From assembly GCF_023072595.1 (NCBI RefSeq), contig NZ_JALLGK010000004.1, forward strand, positions 310,001 to 374,000: a stretch of 64,000 nucleotides of DNA. Reading direction: 5' to 3'. The stretch's first letter is position 1, and every line of letters begins with the position of its first letter. A program made the translations under genes and the position numbers. This DNA comes from Streptomyces sp. XM4193. Its GTDB lineage: Bacteria > Actinomycetota > Actinomycetes > Streptomycetales > Streptomycetaceae. The notes under the pieces were generated by a model. That model was not told where the DNA came from. It ran no database searches and was given only the letters and a program-made list of their open reading frames with translations. Shown here in pieces: positions 18,527 through 27,200 of the stretch.

Positions 18527-19747
18527 GTGCGTGAAAATTTTCGTGGAAACAGGCGTATCGCTAGGCGGTGCACAGTCGTGGCCGTTGTTCTCGGTCTATG
18601 GCTGGGTTCTGGCGTACCGCAGAGTGCGTCAGCTGCTTCTGTTAAAGAAAGGCAGTGGTACCTCGACGCCATGGATGCGGAAAGTATGTGGGAAGAGAGT
18701 AAGGGGCGAGGCATCACCGTTGCGGTTATCGACGGCGGCGTAGATGGGACCTTGCCAGAGCTGCGAGGAAAACTCATCAAAGGGAAGAATCTCTTCTCTC
18801 CCTCGAAGTCCCCTTACCGCGACCTGGGCGGGCACGGAACATCAATGGCAGCACTTATCGCAGGGAGTGGGGAAGAAGGAGGCATACAGGGGCTGGCGCC
18901 AGAATCGGAAATTATACCCGTCACGGTCAGTCCAGGAGTTGTTGATCTCTTCAGTAAAATTCCCGAGGCCATCGATCATGCCGTGAAAAGTGGCGCCGAC
19001 ATCATCAACATGTCTTTCGGTGGAAGTAATCGAGAAGATCCGGCCGTGCAAGCAGCGATTGACAGGGCAAACAAAGCCAACGTGTTGCTCTTTGCCGGTT
19101 CAGGTAACGAGGGGACAAACGCGACTGCGTACCCGGCTGGCTACGCAGGTGTGGTAGCCGTGGGGGCTACCGGCGAGAGCGGAAAGGTTACGGACTTCTC
19201 CCAATACGGAGCACATCTTGCTCTGGCAGCGCCAGGCGATCGTATGGCGATGAGGTGTGAGAGGAACACAGCCACCTGCCTCGACGGCAAAGGAACTAGT
19301 GCCGCAACGGCAATCGCCTCAGCGTCTGCCGCACTCATTTGGTCGAAGTATCCGGAGTGGACGGCTAACCAGGTGCTTCGAGTGCTGATCGATACGGCCG
19401 GCAAGCCGAAGACTGGCGAGATTCCAAGTAAGTACATCGGGTACGGCGTCGTACGTCCGCGTATTGCACTTGCGGACGACAGCATTGACCCCGGCGACCC
19501 GGACAAGAATCCCCTCTTCTCCAAGTACTACGCGAAGCAGGAGGAGAAGTCTGACTCGTCGGAAGGGCCTGACGACGGCAAGAGCGGCAGCGACATAAGC
19601 GAAGAAGACCAGAAAACCCAGGGCGACGCGTCGGAGAAGGACAGCAATTCACTCCTGGTGCCGGCCATCGCCGTCGGCGCTGTCGCACTCCTCGGCGTAG
19701 CCGTAGTCGGCGTACTCCTACGCCGCCGCACACGGGTACCGCAGTGA
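18527..19747 (+). CDS. second mycosin-like subtilisin protease
   Basis: 406 residues. Signal peptide to about residue 37, S8 domain with Asp69 ('VAVIDGGVD'), His103 ('GHGTSMAA'), Asn194 ('SGNEG') and Ser258 ('GTSAAT'), an acidic Ser/Glu/Asp-rich linker (about 325-372), a membrane segment (about 375-397) and a basic end. All catalytic residues are present, so it should be active. It differs clearly from the eccB-linked mycosin and uses noticeably more A/T-ending codons. Its place among cargo genes suggests a substrate-specific processing enzyme. Confidence 0.88.
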   Translation: MRENFRGNRRIARRCTVVAVVLGLWLGSGVPQSASAASVKERQWYLDAMDAESMWEESKGRGITVAVIDGGVDGTLPELRGKLIKGKNLFSPSKSPYRDLGGHGTSMAALIAGSGEEGGIQGLAPESEIIPVTVSPGVVDLFSKIPEAIDHAVKSGADIINMSFGGSNREDPAVQAAIDRANKANVLLFAGSGNEGTNATAYPAGYAGVVAVGATGESGKVTDFSQYGAHLALAAPGDRMAMRCERNTATCLDGKGTSAATAIASASAALIWSKYPEWTANQVLRVLIDTAGKPKTGEIPSKYIGYGVVRPRIALADDSIDPGDPDKNPLFSKYYAKQEEKSDSSEGPDDGKSGSDISEEDQKTQGDASEKDSNSLLVPAIAVGAVALLGVAVVGVLLRRRTRVPQ

Positions 19748-19817
19748 CTCTGGTGGTCATCTCCGCTGCGTGAGGATATCTCGGACCTGATCTTATGGAG
19801 CAATGGGGGAACTAGCG

Positions 19818-20249
19818 ATGTCTTTTCGAGGTGAATGGAACTCCATAAAGGCAGAAGTCGAGCAGGACAGAGCAAAGCTCAACTTGGCCGGCTTGGCGCC
19901 CGAATACGACAGTAATGGAAAAGAAATACCGGGGCCCGGCCCTGACTTCGGTGCTGTGGTGATAACGCCGGCACTGCTCAGGAAGAAAGCGAAAGAGGCA
20001 GACACGACCAGGGCGAACCTGAAGAAGGCAGACAACTCTGCGGTGGATGCGATCAAGAAGGCAACGTCCGGGCTCAAGGGTTTTCAGTGCCAGAAAGGCA
20101 TACGGACTTTCGAGGAGCGCTGGGAGAAGCAGGTCGACCACTTGGACAGGCTCATTGAGAACGGAGTGGCGGGCGGTCTCAATTCAGCGGCTGCCGAGAT
20201 GGATTTGCAGGACATGAACCAGGGAACCAAGTTCAAGTCGAAGAACTGA
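19818..20249 (+). CDS. small helical T7SS-island protein
   Basis: 143 residues; unrecognised. Largely helical and charged, with 'LLRKKAKEADTTRANLKKADNSAVDAIKKA' in the middle and 'TFEERWEKQVDHLDRLIENGVAGGL' near the end. The size and amphipathic helices resemble WXG100-like partners, though there is no WXG. The ATG at 19818 (GGGGGA 7 nt upstream) is preferred to ATG 19803, which has only a badly spaced GGAG. It lies 20 nt before the 739-residue protein and may be its export partner. Confidence 0.65.
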   Translation: MSFRGEWNSIKAEVEQDRAKLNLAGLAPEYDSNGKEIPGPGPDFGAVVITPALLRKKAKEADTTRANLKKADNSAVDAIKKATSGLKGFQCQKGIRTFEERWEKQVDHLDRLIENGVAGGLNSAAAEMDLQDMNQGTKFKSKN

Positions 20250-20269
20250 ACTCGGTGGGAGAAGGTTAG

Positions 20270-22489
20270 ATGCCGCTCAGCTATGAGACAGTCGTGGGCG
20301 CCGACTTGTCAGGTCTCACGAAGGCTGCCAGCAGGTGGAGAGTGTTGCCGGATGAGCTGATCGGGATCGCAAACTCCTTTCAGTCGACGGTTACACGAAA
20401 ACTTTCACGTCGTGATTGGGACGGGAAGGCCGCGGAGGCCGGGCGACGGAATTTTACAAAGGTCTATGACCAACTAGAAGACGCATCTAAGGAATCCAAA
20501 GCTGTTTACGGCCTTATCCGCAGCGCTGTCGAGGAACTGGAAAGCGTCCAGAAGAAGCTCAAGGGGATCGCCTCAGAGGTGGCTGAGAGTACCCATCTGT
20601 CACTGAACAAGACGACTGGGAAAGTGCTATTCGATTCACCCGAGGAGGACTTCAAACAGAGACAGACGATTCAGAAGCACCTCCGCGAGACAATAAATGA
20701 ATACAACACGCAAATCAATACGCTACTGAACCGGGCGACCGAGGCGGACCGGGCACTCAACTGGGCGCTCATGCAGGACCGAAACGGATCCAAACCAGGC
20801 TTCAACGCAGGCACTGTAGACAGCATCAAGGCTGCATCGAAATCGATGGAGGAGGCAGTAAAGCAGGCAAAAGAAGCTGAGGAAATAATCGGCAAGGGAG
20901 AAAAGGCCAGCGACCGCGAGATGACTCGTCTGAACTCGATACTCACGAATCGGCAAGGCGACCCGTATTTCACCGAGAAGTTCACTGCCGGTGTCGGAGC
21001 AAAGAAGCTCTTTGTTCAGTGGAACGACATGGTGAACGATCCGGGAGTTTCGGACGGCCGCGCGAAGATCATCGAGAAGTTGCAGAAGTCCTTGGGGAAC
21101 ACCTTGGCCACCGCGACACACTCTGACAGCGATGCAATGAAGAAGTGGAAGAAGGATGTCCTCGCCCTCGGGCCTGAGAGGATCGAGCTTGAACGGAAGA
21201 CTCCGGAGCCTGGCCGCCCGCCATACAACTTTCAGGTAATGAGTGCCCTCATGAGAGAGGGGGACTACGATTCGCGCTTCCTGATTAATTACGGCGAGAA
21301 GCTGATCGACTTCGACAAGAAGATGGACTCTGAAGATTGGAAGCAGCAGCCGGACAATATTTGGCTAAACTTCGGAGGTGACGACCACGGAGCAGACCCA
21401 ATGCGCGGTTACATGCACGCATTGGGCAATAATCCAGAAGCCGCCAAGGACGCCTTGAATAACCCCCACGACCTCCGTTATCTGATCAAGGAACGCGACT
21501 GGATTGCCGACCAGACCAGCGTCACAGTCAAGCCTGAATACCTGCATCGTGACCTTGGCAGAGCACTGCAGTCCGCGTCTCTGGGAGTCCCCTGGGATGA
21601 AACTGGCCTCAACAGGGACGCGGATACAGCTAATATCGCACGCGAAGTCATGAAAATAATGGGCGAGGATGTCAGGAGCAAAGAGGAGCAGCTGCTGCAT
21701 AACGCTCCTGGCCTAGTCGATAGCGCTGCTCGGATCGGATCTGGCTATATTGACGAACTCACAAAGGCAACCGCTATGCGTGGCGGATTTAACAATGCGG
21801 AACTAATTGCGAGTGGCATCTATGACTCCCAAGACAACGGCATCGGTGACGTACCCCTCGATACGGCAAGAGATTTCATGATCGAAGTCGCTAAGCATTC
21901 GAATGCGTATGAAGCCATGGCGACCGCACAGCATATCTATACGGCCAGTGTCATGGAAGACAATGCAGGTGACAGGTACCGAGTTCAGAGTGCGCTCGAT
22001 TCCGGAGCATACAATCAAGGCCTCATGGCGGCGGCGCGAAATGAGTACCTCGATTCCTTGGAGAAAGATGAACGAGAATCGGCTGACAAAGATTCGGAGG
22101 AATCGGGATCGTGGACGACGTGGAGCTTGGCGGAAGGTGGTTCTGCACTGAATAGCGTAGGAGGTGCTGCAGCCGGAGCTGCGATTGGCGGCGCAATTGC
22201 TGGCCCACCTGGGGCCACGGTTGGGATGGTCGCTTTCCCGATCGTTGGAGACCTTGCAATTTCGGCGTTTGAGCACTACATGGGCTTTGATGACGATGAC
22301 GACCAGGGTGAGAGTAGGCAGGGAGCTCATTCGGGTGATCTAAGGGATCAAATTTCACTGAGGCTGACAGAGATGGAGTCGTCATACTCCAGTAATCACG
22401 ATGGGGGCAGAGGTTTGTCTAGTGATGCATCTGATAAACAGTCGAATGGCTGGTCGTATGCTGAGGGAATTCTCAAGTCGCTAAGGTAG
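20270..22489 (+). CDS. large WXG-bearing T7SS-island protein, candidate secreted effector
   Basis: 739 residues. The N-terminal helical hairpin has a WDG motif near residue 50 ('SRRDWDGKAAEAGRRNF'). A long coiled-coil-like region follows (about 70-210), then a globular middle with 'FGGDDHGADPMRGYMHALGNNPEAA' (about 365-390). Near the C-terminus is a glycine-zipper membrane-type segment ('GGAAAGAAIGGAIAGPPGATVG', about 640-660). No signal peptide. The middle motif recalls a large actinobacterial T7SS-linked family of unknown function. Many A/T-ending codons. Followed 3 nt later by a lipoprotein gene. Confidence 0.7.
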   Translation: MPLSYETVVGADLSGLTKAASRWRVLPDELIGIANSFQSTVTRKLSRRDWDGKAAEAGRRNFTKVYDQLEDASKESKAVYGLIRSAVEELESVQKKLKGIASEVAESTHLSLNKTTGKVLFDSPEEDFKQRQTIQKHLRETINEYNTQINTLLNRATEADRALNWALMQDRNGSKPGFNAGTVDSIKAASKSMEEAVKQAKEAEEIIGKGEKASDREMTRLNSILTNRQGDPYFTEKFTAGVGAKKLFVQWNDMVNDPGVSDGRAKIIEKLQKSLGNTLATATHSDSDAMKKWKKDVLALGPERIELERKTPEPGRPPYNFQVMSALMREGDYDSRFLINYGEKLIDFDKKMDSEDWKQQPDNIWLNFGGDDHGADPMRGYMHALGNNPEAAKDALNNPHDLRYLIKERDWIADQTSVTVKPEYLHRDLGRALQSASLGVPWDETGLNRDADTANIAREVMKIMGEDVRSKEEQLLHNAPGLVDSAARIGSGYIDELTKATAMRGGFNNAELIASGIYDSQDNGIGDVPLDTARDFMIEVAKHSNAYEAMATAQHIYTASVMEDNAGDRYRVQSALDSGAYNQGLMAAARNEYLDSLEKDERESADKDSEESGSWTTWSLAEGGSALNSVGGAAAGAAIGGAIAGPPGATVGMVAFPIVGDLAISAFEHYMGFDDDDDQGESRQGAHSGDLRDQISLRLTEMESSYSSNHDGGRGLSSDASDKQSNGWSYAEGILKSLR

Positions 22490-22492
22490 AAA

Positions 22493-23173
22493 ATGCGTGC
22501 TCATCGAGTTAGTGTGCTCTGTGCCTTCTCTGTGATGCTTGTAGGGGGTTGTGCGTGGGCGCCGCCACCCTCTGCCCCTGAAATTAATTGGAACAGTGTT
22601 TGTGGTGGATCTTTTAAAGGGTATGAAAATGTGGCGGACGTGTCGGAGAGTCACCCCGGTCGTTTCGATGAAATTACCAAAGAAGAGAAAGTGAGAATCG
22701 TAAAAGAGTCAAGGAATCTCCGGGGTGTGGGTGAGAAACTATTGTCCTCGCCTCGTTCGCGTATTGATACCTGCGTACTTGAGTCAGAAGTAGATGAAAG
22801 AAATAGTGTTGTCGCTGGTTTCGATTGGGTAAAAGATCAAGAGTTGACTTCTCTGAAGCACCCGAAAGAGAAGCCGGGGAAGGACGTGCGGCTGATCGGT
22901 GATTACGCGGAGATCAGATTCGTCTCCGGAAACATTCAGGATCTGAACCTGTACGTGAGATGTGATCGAAGTGAAGTGCGTTCAGGTTACGGGTACAACG
23001 CGCTGCGCGGTGAGCTGCGTGAAAATTTGCTCTATACCCTTGCGGTGGAGCATCGCATGAAGGTCCTGATCCAGATGGCGCGAGCCGTTGTGTCGGGAAT
23101 GGATTGTGAGAATGATGTGCAGCTCCGCAATCCGTTCGGAGAGGGGACCGAATGGGCGCATGGGCCGAGGTGA
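22493..23173 (+). CDS. lipoprotein of the T7SS island
   Basis: 226 residues. Signal peptide with lipobox LVGGC (Cys20); the mature part has four further Cys residues (in 'SVCGGSF', 'DTCVLE', 'VRCDRSE', 'GMDCEN') that could form two disulfides. Family unrecognised. The base composition is the lowest in GC of the window. Its start is 3 nt after the 739-residue protein's stop, so the two are one unit. A surface lipoprotein paired with a putative effector could be an immunity or delivery protein; that is inference. Confidence 0.7.
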   Translation: MRAHRVSVLCAFSVMLVGGCAWAPPPSAPEINWNSVCGGSFKGYENVADVSESHPGRFDEITKEEKVRIVKESRNLRGVGEKLLSSPRSRIDTCVLESEVDERNSVVAGFDWVKDQELTSLKHPKEKPGKDVRLIGDYAEIRFVSGNIQDLNLYVRCDRSEVRSGYGYNALRGELRENLLYTLAVEHRMKVLIQMARAVVSGMDCENDVQLRNPFGEGTEWAHGPR

Positions 23174-23330
23174 GCCGGGTCGGCGCGCAGAAATGCACTG
23201 CTTTTCGTACGCCGAGACGAGGTTGTTGTCAGATTTTAGTGCGCCTGGTGGTTTCCTGCTGATAGTTTCAGAGGGACCGTAGGGGGTGCAGTGGGCTTGC
23301 CGCTGTGTTTTGTGCTGCGGCTGGCGAGGG

Positions 23331-23359
23331 TTCGGTTCGTCGTTCACTGACCGTATGTT
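23331..23359 (+). promoter_or_regulatory. possible promoter of esxAB
   Basis: TTCGGT (23331-23336), 17-nt spacer, TATGTT (23354-23359), directly before the ribosome site and ATG at 23374. Weak by sequence but well placed in the 200-nt gap. Confidence 0.3.
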
Positions 23360-23373
23360 GAGAGGGGAATGAG

Positions 23374-23775
23374 ATGGCTGGTGCGCAGAAGGTCAATGGG
23401 GTTGACCTGAAGAATCTGGAGAACAACCTCGGCTCGGTGCTTGAGTCGATGGACAAGCAGGTGCGGGGCCTGCAGACGGCGATCGATGAACTGGCCGGGC
23501 GTTGGTCCGGAATCGGTGCTGCGGAGTTCAAGAGTCAGCAGGGCCGCATCAACCAGGACCATGTGGCGTTGCAGAAGATCCTGAGCGGTATCAGGACGGC
23601 GATCGGTGAGACCCGGCGCGACAGCGGTGCGAACGACGAGAACGTGCTGCAGAGCATGCGCGGCATCGAGGGGAACGGTGTGCCGCTGTCGAGTGTTCCG
23701 CAGGGGACGACGATGGGGTCCATGCAGGACACGGGCGTCGGCTCGCAGAAGTACTCGGGGTTCGACAAGTTCTAG
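23374..23775 (+). CDS. esxA: WXG100 protein, EsxA-like, with extended C-terminus
   Basis: 133 residues. WXG motif at 44-46 (WSG) between two helices; the C-terminal tail is longer than in the usual 95-105-residue family members and carries a YxxxD export motif (Tyr127 to Asp131, 'YSGFD'). WXG100 proteins leave the cell as dimers through ESX machines. It is paired with the next gene 60 nt downstream, the likely dimer partner. GC content returns here to the level of the core genes. Confidence 0.87.
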   Translation: MAGAQKVNGVDLKNLENNLGSVLESMDKQVRGLQTAIDELAGRWSGIGAAEFKSQQGRINQDHVALQKILSGIRTAIGETRRDSGANDENVLQSMRGIEGNGVPLSSVPQGTTMGSMQDTGVGSQKYSGFDKF

Positions 23776-23835
23776 ACGGGGGTCATCGTTTCGACGGTGA
23801 CCGAGTGGATCTGACCAACTGCTTGGAGGCGTGAA

Positions 23836-24138
23836 ATGGCGAGTGACCCGAGCCAGCTCGTAGTGAACTACGGCTCGTTGGAGAAGGCCGCGGCCGACAT
23901 CGAGTCGGCGGCGAAGCGGCTGCGCGGTGATCTGGAGCGCGTGCAGCAGGAAGTGAAGAAGGTCGCCCAGACCTGGGAGGGCGAGGCGCAGAGCGCCTAT
24001 ATGCGTGTGCATGTGACGTGGGATCAGCGGGCGGACAGCATGGAGCGGACGCTGATGCAGATAGCCTCGAAGGTCCGCCAGGCCAGCGGCGAGTACCAGG
24101 CGAGCGACCGCAAGGCCGCGGGGCGCTTCGACATCTGA
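23836..24138 (+). CDS. esxB: WXG100 protein, EsxB-like
   Basis: 100 residues, standard length. WXG motif at 47-49 (WEG) in the hairpin turn and a C-terminal YxxxD secretion signal (Tyr87 to Asp91, 'YQASD'). In other ESX systems such a tail is read by the third ATPase domain of EccC, which is encoded convergently just downstream. Ribosome site TTGGAGG upstream of the ATG. Confidence 0.9.
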   Translation: MASDPSQLVVNYGSLEKAAADIESAAKRLRGDLERVQQEVKKVAQTWEGEAQSAYMRVHVTWDQRADSMERTLMQIASKVRQASGEYQASDRKAAGRFDI

Positions 24139-24173
24139 GGCGCGGCGAGCGGCACGAGTGTCCTGTCGTGTGT

Positions 24174-24209
24174 GTGAGGGGCGTTACCCGGCCGGGTAAC
24201 GCCCCTCAC
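24174..24209. terminator. bidirectional terminator, perfect 36-bp palindrome
   Basis: Left half GTGAGGGGCGTTACCCGG and right half CCGGGTAACGCCCCTCAC are exact complements. It sits midway between the convergent esxB and eccC stops, so it can stop transcription from both sides. Confidence 0.8.
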
Positions 24210-24219
24210 CGCTGTCCGC

Positions 24220-27200
24220 TCAGTGCTCCTCGGGGAGCCAGCCGATCTGGACGATGGGGTTGCCGCGTTTGCGGGAGGCGAAGAAGGCGCGGCCCGGCGG
24301 GAGGGGCTGCGGACGTATGTTGCCGATGACCTCGCCCTCCATGGGGTCGCCGGACAGAACCAGACCCTGGGCGCCGAGTTCCCGGACACGCTGCATGAAC
24401 GGGTCGTACGTGGAGCGTGCGGCGCCGGCCGAACTGCGCGCGACGATGAAGCGGATGCCCACGTCGCGGGCGTAGGGCAGGTTGTCGACCAGGGTGGCGA
24501 GGGGGTTGCTGCTGGAGGTCGACACCAGCTCGTGGTCGTCGATGACGATGAAGAACCGTGGGCCGTCCCACCAGCTGCGGTCGCGCAACTGCTGCGGGGT
24601 GATGTCCGGTTGGGGTGCTCGTCGGACCATCAGGCTGTTGAGCGACTCGATGTGCGTCTCCATGGCGTTGGACATGGCCGCGTACTCGAGCAGGTGGTCG
24701 TCGGGCACGTACCCGAGCAGGGAGCGGCGGTAGTCGCCGAGCATGATCAGGGCTTCGTCGGGGGTGTAGCGCTCGGTGATCTGTTTGATCAGCAGTCGCA
24801 GCAGTGAGGTCTTGCCCGATTCGCTGTCGCCGAAGATCAGGAGGAAGGGGTCCCGTTCGAAGTCGATGAATACGGGCTGGAGGCTGTTCTCGTCGAGTGC
24901 GAAGGCGACGCCCTCCTCCGGCCTCTCGTGGCCGGCGGGGAGCTGGTGTGCGGGGAAGGTGCGCGGCAGCAGGCGTACGGGCGGGGCGAGGGGACCGTGC
25001 CAGGCGGTTGCGACCGACTTGACCAGCTCGTTGCCGGCCTCGGCGAGGTCTTCGACCGAGTGGCGCGAGTCGATGCGGGGCAGGGCGCCGATGAAGTGGA
25101 GCTTCTCGGGCACCTGACCCCGACCGGGAACGTTGGCCGGGACGTTGCTCGCGACGCGCCTGTCGAACTCGGAGTCCAGCGGGTCGCCGAGCCGCAGTTC
25201 CAGCCGGTTGAGGATCTGGTCCTTGAGCGCGGCGCGCACTTCCATGTGCCGCGAGGCGGTCAGGACGACATGGATGCCGTAGCCCAGTCCGCGTGCGGCC
25301 AGGTCGGTGACGACCTCCTCCAGGACCTCGTACTCCTGGCGCAGGTTCGCCCAGCCGTCGACCAGCAGGAAGACGTCCCCCCACGGCTGGTCGGGGAGTT
25401 CGCCGCCGGCGCGGCGCCGGCGGAAGGTGGCGATGGAGTCGATGGAGTGGGTGCGGAAGTACTCCTCGCGCTCGTTGAGGATGCCGATGACTTCGGCGGT
25501 GGTGCGGCGGACTTTCTCGGGGTCGAGGCGGGAGGCGATGCCGCCGACGTGGGGGAGGTCCTGGAGGGCGGAGAGGCCGCCGCCGCCGAAGTCCAGGCCG
25601 TAGAACTGGACTTCGGCCGGGGTGTGGGTGAGGGCGAAGGCGGAGACCAGGGTGCGCAGCAGGGTGGACTTGCCGGACTGCGGGCCGCCGACGACGAGCA
25701 TGTGGCCGGCGGCGCCGGAGAAGTCGCGGGTGAGCAGTTCGCGGCGCTGCTCGAAGGGTTTGTCGACGATGCCGAACGGGACGGTGAGGCGGCCGAGTTG
25801 CGGGTTTTCGGGCTGGGTGAGGCCGCGGCCCTCGACGACGGTGAGTCCGGGCAGGAGCTGGTCGAGTGCGGGCGCGGAGTCCAGCGGGGGCAGCCACACC
25901 TGGTGGGCGGGCGGGCCCTGGCCCTCCAGCCGTCGCACGATGACGTCCAGGACGGTGTCGGCCAGTGCGTCGTCCTCGCGGCGGGCGGCGGCGAGGGCAG
26001 CGGCGAGCTGTTCGGGGTCGGGTTCGGAGTAGGTGACGGGCACCGGGGCGGCGGTGAAGAGCGCGGCGCGGCGTTCGACGGGGCGGGGGCCGAGGTCGGC
26101 GGAGTGGTCGTCGTTCTGCCGGTAGACGCCGGAGACGTACGCGGCCTTGAAGCGGTCCATCTCCTCGGTGCCGTGCTTGAGGTAGCCCGAGCCGGGGACG
26201 GACGGCAGGTGGTACGCGTCCGGTACGCCGAGCGCGGTGCGGGACTCCGAGGCGGAGAAGGTGCGCAGACCGATGCGGTACGAGAGGTAGGTCTCCAGCC
26301 CGCGCAGCTTGCCCTCCTCCAGGCGTTGCGAGGCGAGCAGCAGGTGGACGCCGAGCGAGCGGCCGATGCGTCCGATCTGGATGAACATCTCGATGAAGTC
26401 GGGCATCGCGGTGAGGAGTTCGGAGAACTCGTCGATGACGATGACCAGGGAGGCGATCGGGTCGAGTGCGGCGCCGGCGGCGCGGGCCTTCTCGTAGTCG
26501 TGGATGTTGGCGTAGTTGCCTGCCGAACGCAGCAGTTCCTGGCGTCGGTTGAGTTCGCCGCGGATCGAGTCGCCCATGCGGTCGACGAGGGTCAGGTCGT
26601 CGGCGAGGTTGGTGATGACGGCGGAGACGTGCGGCAGCGCCGACATGCCGGTGAAGGTGGCGCCGCCCTTGAAGTCGGCGAGGACGAAGTTCAGGGTCTC
26701 CGAGCTGTGGGTGACGGCCAGGCCCAGTACGAGGGTGCGCAGCAGTTCCGACTTGCCGGATCCGGTGGCGCCGACGCACAGACCGTGCGGGCCCATGCCG
26801 TCCTGGGCGGCTTCCTTGAGGTCCAGCATGATCGGCTGGCCCTCCTCGCCGACGCCGATCGGTACGCGCAGCCTGTCGGCCTGTGAACGGGGCCGCCAGG
26901 TGCGGGAGGTGTCGACGGAGTCGGCGTCGCCGAGGTTGAGGAGGTCGGTGAACTCCAGGTTGGCGAGCAGGGGCGCGTCGTCGTCACCGCCGCTGCCCAT
27001 GCGGATGGGGGCCAGCAGGCGGGCCAGCGCCTCGGCGGCCTCGGGGCCGAGTACATCGGGGGTGCCCTCGTAGACCATGCCCTGGGCGGAGGTGAGTCGG
27101 AGTCCGTCCGGTTGGGCGGCGATCGCCAACGCGCCGCGGGGCTCGCGCAGTTCGCCCGCGATGACCTCGATGACGGTGACGCCCTGGATGCCCTCGGGGG

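Noticed and set aside
24928..26886. Long frame (652 codons) antisense to eccC
   Set aside because: Lies wholly inside a certain gene and reads as Gly/Glu/Val-rich shadow text, as expected from GC-rich codons on the other strand.
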